NCBI GenBank assembly: GCA_023957755.1
Contig: JAMLGT010000009.1
Coordinates: forward strand, 62,001 to 126,000
DNA length: 64,000 nucleotides
From: Chitinophagaceae bacterium
GTDB taxonomy: Bacteria > Bacteroidota > Bacteroidia > Chitinophagales > Chitinophagaceae
Reading direction: 5' to 3'
Part shown: piece by piece, positions 26,967 through 36,401 of the stretch
Layout: every line of letters starts with the position of its first letter
How positions within the stretch are numbered: the first letter of the stretch is position 1
Made by a program: the position numbers and the translations under genes
Notes under the pieces: generated by a model
The model's database searches: none
What the model was told of the DNA's origin: nothing
Seen by the model: the letters and a program-made list of their open reading frames with translations, nothing else

Positions 26967-27662
26967 TCAGGCAGCGAAGTATGACTCCAGTTCTTTAAGC
27001 GTATCCTGACTGGTGATGAGGTCTTTTACGACTACTCCTTTTTCCAGAATAACTATGCGATCGCACACTTCTGTTACGTGGTTGAGATCGTGGCTGCTGA
27101 TAAACATAGTCACATCATGTGCTTTGTATTCCCTGATAAGTTTCTTTAGTCGAATCTGTGTGGTAGGGTCAAGGTTGGCAAACGGTTCGTCAAGAATTAG
27201 TAGTTGAGGATTTGCCAGTAAGGATGCTGCAATACCTACTTTATTTTTATTTCCCTTGCTTAAGTCGCGGATGTATTTTCCCTTTTTCAGGATTTCATCA
27301 TTGAAGACCTCTGCAAATTTGTTGAGTTGTTCCTGAATGGCAGCTCTGGAAAGGTGATTAATCTGGCCAATAAAGTCAAAATATTCTTCGGGGGTAAGGT
27401 AATCTATCACAAACCCTTCGTCGACAAACGAGCCGGTGTATGCCTTCCACTGATCAGATTTGGACACGTCCTCGCCATTTGAAAGCACCTTGCCTTCTGT
27501 AGGACGGATGAGATCCAGTATCATTCTGAAAAGTGTAGTTTTCCCTGCGCCGTTGTTACCAACCAGGCCTACAGCCTCTCCCTGATTAATTCCAAGAGAT
27601 GGAATATTGACAACAGTTCGGTTGCCATAATTCTTTTTTAGATTTTGAACTTCTAAGAGCAT
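26967..27662 (-). CDS. ABC transporter ATP-binding protein
   Basis: 231 residues. Walker A GNNGAGKT (35-42), Q-loop region, the variant signature LSKGNKNKV, Walker B LLILDEPFANLD, and switch His in ISSHDLNHV. The arrangement fits the ATPase of an exporter- or Gld-like ABC system. The gene follows the permease gene by 9 bp, so the two form one transporter. Substrate is unknown. Confidence 0.93.
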   Translation of the reverse strand: MLLEVQNLKKNYGNRTVVNIPSLGINQGEAVGLVGNNGAGKTTLFRMILDLIRPTEGKVLSNGEDVSKSDQWKAYTGSFVDEGFVIDYLTPEEYFDFIGQINHLSRAAIQEQLNKFAEVFNDEILKKGKYIRDLSKGNKNKVGIAASLLANPQLLILDEPFANLDPTTQIRLKKLIREYKAHDVTMFISSHDLNHVTEVCDRIVILEKGVVVKDLITSQDTLKELESYFAA

Positions 27663-27671
27663 AGTTTGAAT

Positions 27672-29144
27672 TTATTCCCGAAATCCTTCGGCGATTGAAT
27701 AGCGTTGTTTTGAAAATAATTTCGTAAGCAGATTTACCCACAACTCACGGAGCGATAGTGTGATCAATCCAAATAAGCCTATAGCGATCAGCCCCCAGAA
27801 GGGTTGATTATTCATTCCGAAAGGAAGGTAAATCAGAAAAGGTAAAGCGATGAGCGGGATACCCAGAATCCATTGGGTGGCGCCTACTCCCTGCCAGTTG
27901 AACGTGCCCCCCTTGCTAAGGTCAAGGCGTTTCTTGTTGTAATTCGCAAAGAATAAGACAATGACAGCGCCGAATCCGATATTATATAAATAAATGACCA
28001 GATGAAGTACTATAAGTTTCCAACTCATAATCCCATAAAACATGGTGAGCATGGTCACCAAAGTAGCTGCTATGGTGAACAGTAGAAACTTGGCTCTGAT
28101 AAAATTTTTATAGTTAATTCTGTTAGCCATCAGTCCGTCGAAGTGCGCACTTTGCCAGGCAAACATGTATTGGCCATAAGCAATCTGGAAGATGCCCGTC
28201 ATAAAGATAGCCGCGAACATCATCATTGCAAAGCGGTCTTCTGCGATGAATTCCGGTTTGTAAAAGAAAAAGCCGTAAAGTACAAACGCGAAGCTCATCA
28301 TAATAGCCGACTTGCTTCTTTTGTGCCTTAGGATGAGTTTCAGTTCTAATGCAGCCAATTGCCCTACCTCGCCAAATCGGTTGAGGAAAGGATAGTCTGT
28401 GGCAGTCTTGACTGCCTCCTTTTTTGTCATTTCCTCAAGGAATAGATTGCTGTACAAGAATTTGGTATTTATCCTGTACACCAGGAGTGCCATGCCTGTA
28501 AAGATCAGGGCTAAGAACGGGTACTGGGCAATTTTTTGAAATAGCAGATTTGATAACGCGCTGATTGAAATGATTTTGAAATAATCAAGTGCCCCCAATA
28601 CAAGCACGGTAACTAAACCTCCTGCAAGAAGTGCGAGATTATCGTTTGCCTTCCGTTTTGTATATACGAGTAAGAAGTTGTTGAATAAGATGAGCGAACA
28701 GATGGTGACAATATATCCTAATGTAGCCATTGCGCCCAATGATGAAGCAATGGTGGTCAGGCAGAAGGGTAAGAACACTATCAAAGGTGCTACGTTAAAA
28801 AAACTCATCAGCGCCTTTCCGTTGAGAAAATTTATGAGTACTTTCTTTCTGATATTAATTGTAAGATAGGGCTGGATGCTCAGGGTAGGCAGTTCCTGCA
28901 GTTGTATTCTCATCAGGAAATCAGCCAGAAAGTAATACAGGATCACACCGTTAAAGGATTGAATAGGTTCCGTACCCGGAAAAACGTCCTTGAGAATTTG
29001 CTTCATGAAAAACCCAAGACCTAATGCCAGGAGCAGAAAGTAGGCTACAATTATCATCATAAAGATTTTGGCAGCCAGACTACCTGCCTTATTTCTTCCG
29101 CGCCAAAATTCTTTCCACTGATGTTCTAAAAATATTTTAAACAT
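27672..29144 (-). CDS. DUF5687-type ABC permease
   Basis: 490 residues with about 10-12 hydrophobic segments. The start LEHQWKEFWRGRNKAGSLA matches what I remember of the DUF5687 family, large permeases of Bacteroidota paired with a single ATPase. A cytoplasmic loop near residues 240-270 (EEMTKKEAVKTATDYPFLNRFG) divides the protein into two halves. With the ATPase 9 bp downstream it should form a complete exporter-like complex. The transported molecule cannot be read from sequence. Confidence 0.85.
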   Translation of the reverse strand: MFKIFLEHQWKEFWRGRNKAGSLAAKIFMMIIVAYFLLLALGLGFFMKQILKDVFPGTEPIQSFNGVILYYFLADFLMRIQLQELPTLSIQPYLTINIRKKVLINFLNGKALMSFFNVAPLIVFLPFCLTTIASSLGAMATLGYIVTICSLILFNNFLLVYTKRKANDNLALLAGGLVTVLVLGALDYFKIISISALSNLLFQKIAQYPFLALIFTGMALLVYRINTKFLYSNLFLEEMTKKEAVKTATDYPFLNRFGEVGQLAALELKLILRHKRSKSAIMMSFAFVLYGFFFYKPEFIAEDRFAMMMFAAIFMTGIFQIAYGQYMFAWQSAHFDGLMANRINYKNFIRAKFLLFTIAATLVTMLTMFYGIMSWKLIVLHLVIYLYNIGFGAVIVLFFANYNKKRLDLSKGGTFNWQGVGATQWILGIPLIALPFLIYLPFGMNNQPFWGLIAIGLFGLITLSLRELWVNLLTKLFSKQRYSIAEGFRE

Positions 29145-29174
29145 GCAAATACTAAATAATGGCGCTAAAGATAA

Positions 29175-29585
29175 TTATTTGAGAAATCCGTTAGCCACCT
29201 CACTAAAAGCTTTTATTTTTTTTTGATCTCCTGTGATTACGGTTATGGGGGTAGGGTCGTTCTTTATTTTGTTTATGATTTCCTTTGGAAGTTGATCCAT
29301 CTGGTCGGCCAATACCACGAAGGCATACAGCCTTACGTACGCATTTGGGTCGTCCATTACTTTCTTCAGAAGGTCATAAGGTGTAGTGAGTTTTTTAATT
29401 GCAGCTAATCTGGGGTCTGATTGGGATATAACTCCCTCAATCTGAAAGGTGTTTTCCTTTGCGATTCGCTTCCAGAGTTTTCTGATTGAAATTGAGTCCT
29501 TCTGGTCAGGCTGAGGCCCAGCATCTGCCTTAAATGGAAAGGTAAAGAAGATTAGGAGCGCGAAAAAGGTCAGAAGTGGTTTCAT
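29175..29585 (-). CDS. Small exported hypothetical protein
   Basis: 136 residues from the ATG at 29585; a longer frame from 29696 is unlikely because it puts 37 residues ahead of a good signal peptide (MKPLLTFFALLIFFTFPFKADA). The mature part is helical and charged; the stretch LLKKVMDDPNAYVRLYAFVVLADQ looks like one HEAT-type helix pair. No named family recognised. It is followed by the ABC permease gene 30 bp on, so it may belong to the same transcript. Confidence 0.65.
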   Translation of the reverse strand: MKPLLTFFALLIFFTFPFKADAGPQPDQKDSISIRKLWKRIAKENTFQIEGVISQSDPRLAAIKKLTTPYDLLKKVMDDPNAYVRLYAFVVLADQMDQLPKEIINKIKNDPTPITVITGDQKKIKAFSEVANGFLK

Positions 29586-29720
29586 CCTATTAAGTGAGTA
29601 TGTAAATATACATAGTACACAGGAAAAGAGAGGAGAAGATGGCGTTAAAATGGGACGGGACAGGTTGCCTCTGAAAGTCAGCAGCCCGGCAGCCACTCTT
29701 TAAAAGAAAAAAGTAAAGAG

Positions 29721-29753
29721 TTGAACTGAAAAAATTACAGAAAAATAACTTTG
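29721..29753 (+). promoter_or_regulatory. clpB promoter
   Basis: TTG at 29721-29723, 22-bp spacer, then TAACTTTG at 29746-29753, fitting the Bacteroidota pattern TTG-N17-23-TAnnTTTG. Predicted start of transcription is near 29760, leaving a ~110-nt leader. No CIRCE element was seen. Confidence 0.65.
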
Positions 29754-29869
29754 CAACTGAATTTCCGTCAGTCTGTAATTATTTTCAAGCCATAATTTCT
29801 GAAAGAATCCAAATTAAATTCTTGGATTAATCTTTGATGTGCTTTTCACTGCTAAAATGATCTATAAAA

Positions 29870-32491
29870 ATGAACCCGAATAATCTTACTATCAAATCGC
29901 AGGAGGCGCTACAGCGTGCGCAACAACTTGCCTTTGATGCAAAGAATCCCAATATTGAAGTGGAACATCTGCTGAAGGCTTTGTTGTCTGATAAAGACAG
30001 CCCTGTGGAGTATTTGCTTAAGAAGAATGATGTCAACATCAGTGTGTTGGACACTAAGATTGATGAAAGTCTTAAAAAGTTACCTGTAATGGGCGATGGC
30101 GAACCGGCACAGATGATTAGCAGGGATCTGAACAATGTAATGTTGAGAGCTGCCGGTACGCTGAAGACATTTGGTGATGAGTTTGTAAGTGTGGAACATC
30201 TGCTGCTGGCAATGGTGCAGGGAAATGATAATGTAGGTAAGATGCTTAAAGGAGCAGGACTTACTGAGAAGGATCTGGCACTGGCTATTCAGGGGTTACG
30301 CAAAGGAGGAAATATCAGTTCTCAAACTTCCGAAGCACAATTTAACGCACTCAATAAGTACGCGAAAAATCTGAATGAACTTGCCAGAAATAATAAACTC
30401 GACCCGGTTATCGGGCGCGATGAAGAAATCAGAAGAACGCTGCATATACTGAGCCGGCGAACAAAGAACAACCCAATCCTGGTAGGCGAGCCGGGTGTGG
30501 GTAAGACCGCAATTGTGGAAGGCCTGGCTAACAGAATAATCAGTGGGGATGTACCTGAAAACCTGAAGTCGAAAATAATTTTTGGCCTGGATATGGGTCT
30601 CCTCATTGCGGGGGCCAAATATAAAGGTGAGTTTGAAGAAAGGCTGAAGTCGGTAATTAAGGAAGTGACTGAGAGCGATGGAGCTATTATTCTATTTATC
30701 GATGAAATCCATACGCTGGTAGGTGCAGGTGGCGGTGGTGAAGGCGCGATGGATGCTGCGAATATCCTGAAGCCTGCACTGGCAAGGGGCGACTTGAGGG
30801 CTATCGGAGCCACGACACTGAATGAATATCAGAAATTTTTTGAAAAAGATAAGGCACTGGAAAGAAGGTTTCAGAAGGTGATGATTGATGAACCTTCAAT
30901 AGATGATGCTATCTCTATCCTCCGGGGGCTGAAAGATCGGTACGAAACACATCACCATGTGCGCATTAAGGATGAAGCTATCATTGCTGCGGTGGAACTT
31001 TCAAGCAGGTATATCACAGATAGGTTTTTACCTGATAAGGCGATCGACCTAATAGATGAAAGTGCAGCTAAGCTAAGGCTTGAAATGAATTCGATGCCCG
31101 AAGAACTTGATAAATTAGAAAGGGCCATCAGGCAATTGGAAATAGAACGCGAGGCAATTAAGAGAGAGAACGATGAAGAAAAGCTGAAAGATCTTAATAT
31201 GGAGATATCAAACCTGATGGTGCAGCGCGACACTTTCATGGCCAAGTGGAAACAGGAAAAAGAACTGGTAGAGAAAGTGCAAAATGCAAAAGCTGAAATA
31301 GAACAGTTGAAGCAGGATGCTGAAAGGGCTGAGCGCGAAGGCGACTATGGAAAAGTAGCAGAGATACGATACGGCAAGTTAAAAGAGCAGGAAGATATGA
31401 TTGCCAGATTCACGAAAGAGCTTTCAGAAAACAGTGATTCACGATTACTGAAAGAGGAGGTGGATGCAGAAGATATTGCGGAGAGTGTGGCAAAGGCTAC
31501 AGGTATTCCGGTAAACAAAATGATGCAAAGCGAAAAGGACAAACTCCTGAACCTCGAAGATGAATTGCATAAGAGAGTGGTAGGGCAGGAAGAAGCGATT
31601 GAGGCGGTTGCAGATGCGGTGCGCAGAAGTAGCGCCGGATTGCATGATCCCGATAAGCCAATCGGATCTTTTATCTTTCTTGGTCCTACCGGTGTGGGTA
31701 AAACGGAATTGGCCAAGGCGCTTGCCGAATATCTTTTTGATGATGACAGGATGATGACCCGTATTGACATGAGTGAGTACCAGGAGAAACACAGTGTGAG
31801 CAGATTAGTGGGGGCACCTCCGGGATATGTAGGGTATGAAGAAGGAGGGCAACTTACAGAAGCTGTAAGAAGAAAGCCGTATAGTGTGGTATTGTTTGAT
31901 GAAATTGAAAAAGCACATCCTGATGTATTCAATATATTGTTGCAGGTGTTGGATGATGGCAGGCTAACGGATAACAAAGGACGGGTCGTGAACTTTAAGA
32001 ATACCATCATCATTATGACGAGCAATCTGGGAAGTGAGATTATTCAGAACAACTTTGATAATGTAAATGAAGGTAACCGTGAAGAAGTGGTGGAGAACAC
32101 GAAAGCTACAGTAATGGAATTACTAAGGCAAACCCTTCGCCCTGAATTCCTTAACAGAATTGATGAGATAATTATGTTCCAGCCGTTGCTGAAAGGTGAG
32201 ATAAGGGAAATTATCGGGATTCAATTGGAGGAATTGAAAAAGCAACTTGCAAAGGATAATATTTTTATTGACTTCTCTGATTATGCGATGGATTACCTGG
32301 TGGATAATGGTTATGACCCACAATTTGGTGCAAGGCCATTAAAGCGACTGATACAAAAGAAGATTGTGAATGAGCTGAGCAAAAAACTGATTGCCGGTGG
32401 TATTGAGAAGAATGTTCCGGTGCTGGTAGATGTGTTTGACGGCACGGTGGTTTTCAGGCATGAAAATACAAAAGGGGAGATGGTGAAATAG
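29870..32491 (+). CDS. clpB: ATP-dependent disaggregase ClpB
   Basis: 873 residues, full length. Clp N-terminal repeat domain (1-145), AAA-1 with Walker A GEPGVGKT (206-213) and Walker B FIDEIHTL, the ClpB-specific coiled-coil middle domain (~400-540), AAA-2 with GPTGVGKT and LFDEIEKAHPDV, then the C-terminal D2-small domain (QFGARPLKRLIQKKI). It solubilises aggregated proteins with DnaK. It lacks the IGF/L loop needed to feed ClpP, as expected. It has its own promoter and a hairpin after the stop. Confidence 0.97.
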   Translation: MNPNNLTIKSQEALQRAQQLAFDAKNPNIEVEHLLKALLSDKDSPVEYLLKKNDVNISVLDTKIDESLKKLPVMGDGEPAQMISRDLNNVMLRAAGTLKTFGDEFVSVEHLLLAMVQGNDNVGKMLKGAGLTEKDLALAIQGLRKGGNISSQTSEAQFNALNKYAKNLNELARNNKLDPVIGRDEEIRRTLHILSRRTKNNPILVGEPGVGKTAIVEGLANRIISGDVPENLKSKIIFGLDMGLLIAGAKYKGEFEERLKSVIKEVTESDGAIILFIDEIHTLVGAGGGGEGAMDAANILKPALARGDLRAIGATTLNEYQKFFEKDKALERRFQKVMIDEPSIDDAISILRGLKDRYETHHHVRIKDEAIIAAVELSSRYITDRFLPDKAIDLIDESAAKLRLEMNSMPEELDKLERAIRQLEIEREAIKRENDEEKLKDLNMEISNLMVQRDTFMAKWKQEKELVEKVQNAKAEIEQLKQDAERAEREGDYGKVAEIRYGKLKEQEDMIARFTKELSENSDSRLLKEEVDAEDIAESVAKATGIPVNKMMQSEKDKLLNLEDELHKRVVGQEEAIEAVADAVRRSSAGLHDPDKPIGSFIFLGPTGVGKTELAKALAEYLFDDDRMMTRIDMSEYQEKHSVSRLVGAPPGYVGYEEGGQLTEAVRRKPYSVVLFDEIEKAHPDVFNILLQVLDDGRLTDNKGRVVNFKNTIIIMTSNLGSEIIQNNFDNVNEGNREEVVENTKATVMELLRQTLRPEFLNRIDEIIMFQPLLKGEIREIIGIQLEELKKQLAKDNIFIDFSDYAMDYLVDNGYDPQFGARPLKRLIQKKIVNELSKKLIAGGIEKNVPVLVDVFDGTVVFRHENTKGEMVK

Positions 32492-32556
32492 CGACAATGT
32501 CCGGAGCGGTTTTTGAAGACTGACGAGGGTTATGGCCGGGGTGCTTATATTTTTAA

Positions 32557-32601
32557 AATGAGAATGGCTGGTTTTGTGATATTAAACCTGCTATTCTCAT
32601 T
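32557..32601 (+). terminator. Hairpin after clpB, possible terminator
   Basis: AATGAGAAT (32557-32565) pairs perfectly with ATTCTCATT (32593-32601), and the inner GGTTT/AAACC extends the stem. Few Ts follow, so termination may be weak or in both directions. Confidence 0.5.
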
Positions 32602-32864
32602 TGTCGAATAGTCAGTTTGTATTTTCTATGAACTGTCTTTTTCCCGATAAGGATTTGGATCGAATATTATCTGCTTTTTGTGGGGGTAATATGTCTCCCG
32701 TGACAACAATCAAGTTTATCTGTAATACCTATAACCTGGCATTCAGAATTATTTGATATCTGATAACTTCAGTGTCTGAATCATTTTTTTTTCAAACGAA
32801 TTTATATAGCCAATCCCGCTATGTACTAAAAAGGCGATATTTGGAAGGATATAAGGAAATACAA

Positions 32865-33446
32865 ATGGCAGAATTACTTTACACTAAGATGAAAGAGTAT
32901 GTTTCATTGGATAAGGAAGACTTTGAACTTCTCAAGAATTTTTTTTATTCCAGGAGCCTCAGCAAGGGAGAATTTGTTTATAGAGAAGGTGATGCAGTGA
33001 ATCATGCAGTATTTGTTAATTCAGGCTTGTTTCGGACTTATATTATTGACGAACAGGGTACAGAACATATTTTACAATTTGCTTTACCCGGTTGGTGGAC
33101 AGGGGATTTGGGTAGCTTCATTTCGGGTGAAAGAACGAGATTTTATGTAGAAGCATTAGAAGAGTCTGAAATATTAGTTATTAGTAAGCAGTCGTGGGAT
33201 GAATTATTAGAGAAAGCCCCTTTTTATCTGGACTACCACCGTAAACTCCTGGAGAGAGGCCTTGTGTCTATTCAGAATAGACTACTTCAAACTTACTCAA
33301 CCGATGCTGCAAAAAAGTATCTCAACCTGGTAGAAGCATTCCCGGATATATTGCATCGGGTTCCACTTTATATGATAGCGTCTTACCTTGGAATGAGCAG
33401 AGAAACGCTGAGCAGGGTGAGAAGTCAAATAGTCAATAAGAAATAG
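32865..33446 (+). CDS. Crp/Fnr-family transcriptional regulator
   Basis: 193 residues from the ATG at 32865, preceded by AAGGAAAT; a GTG-started longer frame at 32772 would add 31 residues with no family match. Cyclic-nucleotide-binding-like beta roll (residues ~25-115: LSKGEFVYREGDAVNHAVFVNSG), then a helical linker and an HTH whose recognition helix reads MSRETLSRVR. The R-E-(x3)-R pattern is that of E. coli CRP, so TGTGA-type half-sites are expected. No conserved cAMP pocket or Fe-S cysteines are visible, so the effector is unknown. It is transcribed toward the redox gene run and probably controls the gene at 33602. Confidence 0.88.
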   Translation: MAELLYTKMKEYVSLDKEDFELLKNFFYSRSLSKGEFVYREGDAVNHAVFVNSGLFRTYIIDEQGTEHILQFALPGWWTGDLGSFISGERTRFYVEALEESEILVISKQSWDELLEKAPFYLDYHRKLLERGLVSIQNRLLQTYSTDAAKKYLNLVEAFPDILHRVPLYMIASYLGMSRETLSRVRSQIVNKK

Positions 33447-33533
33447 TGTGAAGAGATATTGTTGTTTCAAATTTTCAAATTGGAAACAATTATTATTACA
33501 TATTCAACTAATTAAATGATAGCCTTTAGTATT

Positions 33534-33579
33534 TTGTGACTTAGGTCAATGGCCATACTTTTTGATGGTTCTAGCTTTG
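33534..33579 (+). promoter_or_regulatory. Putative Crp/Fnr site with -7 box
   Basis: TTGTGAC-TTAG-GTCAATG (33534-33551) is an inverted repeat with TGAC/GTCA core. A -7 box TAGCTTTG lies at 33572-33579. If transcription starts about 5-6 nt after that box, the dyad is centred near -42, the classical class II activator position. No -33 TTTG is properly spaced, as expected for an activator-dependent promoter. Confidence 0.5.
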
Positions 33580-33601
33580 CATCAGAGAAAACATCTGAAA
33601 T

Positions 33602-34339
33602 ATGATAAGTGCAAAGTATAGAGTGAATAAACTAATAGAAGAGAGCCTATTTAACTACGGCAAAAAATTATTGACAATTATTTTTTGGATTTGCTTTCAG
33701 GGCACTGCCTGGGCTCAAAACAGTACTAAAACTGATAAAGGAAGCGCGACTTCCAATAGCCCCGTTATTGTGGAATCAATGATTGGAAGCAAGGGGTTAA
33801 ATCTTCAGACAATCTTCTCAAAACAGTTGACACCTGAAAGTCGTTTTGGAATTTTTGGGATTGCCGACTTGTATGGGGTATATAATACTCACGAACAGGT
33901 ATTCAGGAATCAGCAGATGGCGCAGACGCACCTTACTTATAGAATTGCTAAGGGATTAAATTTGAGTGCAGGTGCCTTTTTTGAGAATCATTCAGGATTT
34001 CGCCCTACTGTAGGTTTACAATATAACCTCTTTCATAAAAACCTTCACCTGCTGCTCGCACCTCGTATTGATTTGAGTCAAACATATAATGGTGAAATAT
34101 TAGCGTTGGGAGAATATACATCTCGAATAAAAGGAGACTGGAAATTTTATTCACGTGTCCAGGGCCTGTATAATAGAGATTTAAAAAACAATCTTCCCAG
34201 TGTAAGTTACATCTGGGGCAGGATTGGTGCGTCGTATAAGACCTATCGCTTTGGTGTTGGGGGAAACTTCTATTGGTTAGGGCCACAAAAGATGACGGAA
34301 AATAATATCGGTCTATTTTTTGGCGCCCTGCTTTATTAA
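33602..34339 (+). CDS. Predicted outer-membrane beta-barrel protein
   Basis: 245 residues. A long N-terminal region ends in a signal peptide (LLTIIFWICFQGTAWAQ); the rest is alternating beta strands (THLTYRIAKGLNLSAGAFF, KLNLLLAPRIDL-like blocks, FGVGGNFYWL) and the protein ends with an aromatic residue (GALLY). No named family recognised. It is the first gene after a predicted Crp/Fnr-controlled promoter and is followed by yceI 38 bp later, so it probably leads the operon. Confidence 0.7.
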   Translation: MISAKYRVNKLIEESLFNYGKKLLTIIFWICFQGTAWAQNSTKTDKGSATSNSPVIVESMIGSKGLNLQTIFSKQLTPESRFGIFGIADLYGVYNTHEQVFRNQQMAQTHLTYRIAKGLNLSAGAFFENHSGFRPTVGLQYNLFHKNLHLLLAPRIDLSQTYNGEILALGEYTSRIKGDWKFYSRVQGLYNRDLKNNLPSVSYIWGRIGASYKTYRFGVGGNFYWLGPQKMTENNIGLFFGALLY

Positions 34340-34377
34340 TAAACGAACAATTAATTAATCAAATAAACAAAGTAAAC

Positions 34378-34917
34378 ATGAGTAAAATCAAATGGACGGG
34401 TGACCCGGTTCACTCTCAAATTCAGTTCACGGTTCGCCACATGGTCATCTCAAAAATAAGAGGTGAGTTCGAACAATGGGAAGCCTTTGCCGAAACCGAT
34501 GGTGAAAATATGGAAACTGCCGAGATCACTTTTCAGGCTACTACTGCAAGTGTCAACACTGGCAGTGAAGCCAGGGATAATGACCTGCGATCTGATAAGG
34601 GATTATTCCAAAGTGAGAAGTTTCCTTACCTTCATTTTAAGAGTACTTCCTTCGCAAAGAAAGATGAGGAAAATTATGTCCTCAAGGGTGATTTGACAAT
34701 CAGGGATGTAACCCGACCGATTGAATTGGCAGTAGCACACGGCGGTATTATCACTGATCCCTACGGAATGCGTCGTGCCGGATTTTCGGTAACCGGAAAA
34801 TTAAATCGGAAAGATTACGGTATGACGTATAATCAGCTGATTGAAACAGGAGGTGCTGTAGTAGGCGAAACCATCAATATAGATATCCATATTGAATTTA
34901 CGAAACAGCCGGAATAG
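34378..34917 (+). CDS. YceI-family lipocalin-like protein
   Basis: 179 residues. The whole protein fits the YceI fold: start WTGDPVHSQIQFTVRHMVISKIRGEF, central DLRSDKGLFQSEKFPYLHFKSTSF, end DYGMTYNQLIETGGAVVGETINIDIHIEF. YceI proteins bind isoprenoid-like amphiphiles such as long polyprenyl quinones in a beta barrel. No signal peptide is visible here, so it is probably cytoplasmic, unlike E. coli YceI. The neighbours (DoxX, NmrA-like, FMN reductase) point to redox or stress physiology. Confidence 0.92.
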   Translation: MSKIKWTGDPVHSQIQFTVRHMVISKIRGEFEQWEAFAETDGENMETAEITFQATTASVNTGSEARDNDLRSDKGLFQSEKFPYLHFKSTSFAKKDEENYVLKGDLTIRDVTRPIELAVAHGGIITDPYGMRRAGFSVTGKLNRKDYGMTYNQLIETGGAVVGETINIDIHIEFTKQPE

Positions 34918-34980
34918 GTTAAATTTGGAGTACTGCTAAGATAGACAGTACTTCTCCGGATTTTTCATTTTTTAAAAGAT

Positions 34981-35850
34981 ATGATTAACGCCATCATCAC
35001 AGTTATTGGCAGCACCGGTACCATCGGTAGTGAATTGACCGATCTGCTTTCGAATTCGAGAACTTCCGTTCGGGCAGTATTGCGAAACATCAGTCGTGTC
35101 CGGGAGCTTGCAGGTGTCGTTTGGATGCAGGCCGATGTATCCGATAATAGACTTCTGGAAAGTGTGCTGGCAGGCACTGATCGTCTGTTTTTACTCACCG
35201 GAAACCGGGCGGGTTTTGGTAAAACGCAAATTGAAATCATCAAGATAGCCGAACGTTTGGGCGTAAAACATGTCGTGAAATTATCGGCTCTTGGCGCCAG
35301 TCCCCGAACCAAATCCGGTTTGGCACTGGAACACTGGGAAGCCGAACAGACCTTGGAAAATTCAAAGATGAGCTGGACTATCCTGCGACCACACGTTTTT
35401 ATGCAAAACTGGTTGGGCGAGGAATCAAAAACCGCCCGGGAAGAAGGCGTGATATACTCGGCCATTGGAGACGGAAAAGTTCCTTTTATTGATGCCAGAG
35501 ATATTGCGGCAGTGGCAGCTGAAGCACTATTACATCCGGAGAAACATTCCGGTAAACGCTATGTGCTCACCGGCGGTGAAGCCGTAGGATTTCAAAGTTT
35601 GGCGGAGGCCTTGAGTAAAGCAACCGGAAAAACAATTGTTTACAAGCCCTTATCCATGGATGAGATGCGACTGAGGATGGAAAAGCAAGGGATGCCGAAA
35701 ACGTCTATTGATTCGCTCTTAGCACTGGCGGCCTATCAAAAAGCAGGTGGCGCCACTGAAAGAGTGTCTGAAGATGTGCAGCAGGTATTGGGGAGAGCTC
35801 CGAGAACGGTGCTGGATTTTGCAAACGATTATCGCGAAAGATTCATGTAA
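34981..35850 (+). CDS. NmrA-like NAD(P)-binding protein
   Basis: 289 residues. Atypical short-chain dehydrogenase fold with the Gly motif VIGSTGTIGSEL near the N-terminus, LSALGASP at the active-site region, and TILRPHVFMQNWL, a hallmark of NmrA/QOR2-like proteins. The catalytic YxxxK is not evident, which is common for redox-sensing NmrA members. It may be a quinone or NAD(P)H sensor/oxidoreductase. It follows yceI by 63 bp in the same direction. Confidence 0.85.
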   Translation: MINAIITVIGSTGTIGSELTDLLSNSRTSVRAVLRNISRVRELAGVVWMQADVSDNRLLESVLAGTDRLFLLTGNRAGFGKTQIEIIKIAERLGVKHVVKLSALGASPRTKSGLALEHWEAEQTLENSKMSWTILRPHVFMQNWLGEESKTAREEGVIYSAIGDGKVPFIDARDIAAVAAEALLHPEKHSGKRYVLTGGEAVGFQSLAEALSKATGKTIVYKPLSMDEMRLRMEKQGMPKTSIDSLLALAAYQKAGGATERVSEDVQQVLGRAPRTVLDFANDYRERFM

Positions 35851-35903
35851 GCATTGGATTCAACTATACATAAGAAATAAAAAACAAACAAAAATTAAAC
35901 ACA

Positions 35904-36344
35904 ATGAAGCTGGTAAATTATTTGACAAAAGACTATGGTAAAGGCAACGACTACGGTTTGTTGATCCTGCGTATTGTAGCGGGGTTGGTTATCTTTTATG
36001 GGCATGGAATAGAAAAGATACAAATGCTCTTCAGCGGTCAGGAAATTCAATTTCTGGATCCAATTGGAATCGGAGGAACCACCTCTTTTTTCCTGGCCTT
36101 TTTTGCCGAAGCGATATGTGCCATTTTATTAATTGTAGGTCTGTTTACAAGATGGTCGGCCCTTATCTTGTCCATTAATTTCCTGGTTATATTATTCTTC
36201 CACGGTTTTGTGGCAAAGGATGGATTCCAGGTACTAGAAGCGCGGTTTTTATATATGATGGGATATGTAGTAATTATGCTTTTAGGGCCTGGGAAAATCT
36301 CTGTTGATTATTTATTATTCAAGAACAAAAATGCTATTGGGTAA
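35904..36344 (+). CDS. DoxX-family membrane protein
   Basis: 146 residues with four membrane helices. The features are the start LLILRIVAGLVIFYGHGIEKI (helix 1 with GHG), FLAFFAEAICAILLIVGLFTRWSAL (helices 2-3) and YVVIMLLGPGKISVDYLL. DoxX proteins are integral to the inner membrane and are linked to redox and thiol homeostasis in several bacteria; their biochemical activity is not settled. It lies 53 bp after the NmrA-like gene and 57 bp before the MFS gene. Confidence 0.9.
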   Translation: MKLVNYLTKDYGKGNDYGLLILRIVAGLVIFYGHGIEKIQMLFSGQEIQFLDPIGIGGTTSFFLAFFAEAICAILLIVGLFTRWSALILSINFLVILFFHGFVAKDGFQVLEARFLYMMGYVVIMLLGPGKISVDYLLFKNKNAIG

Positions 36345-36401
36345 AAAGAGGATATGGAAAGTTGTAGTATGATCATTTACATAATGGGCAGATTGAGTTA
36401 A

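Noticed and set aside
32772-32864. Longer GTG-started version of the Crp/Fnr gene
   Set aside because: The extra 31 residues precede the family start, while the ATG at 32865 has a good AAGGAAAT leader.
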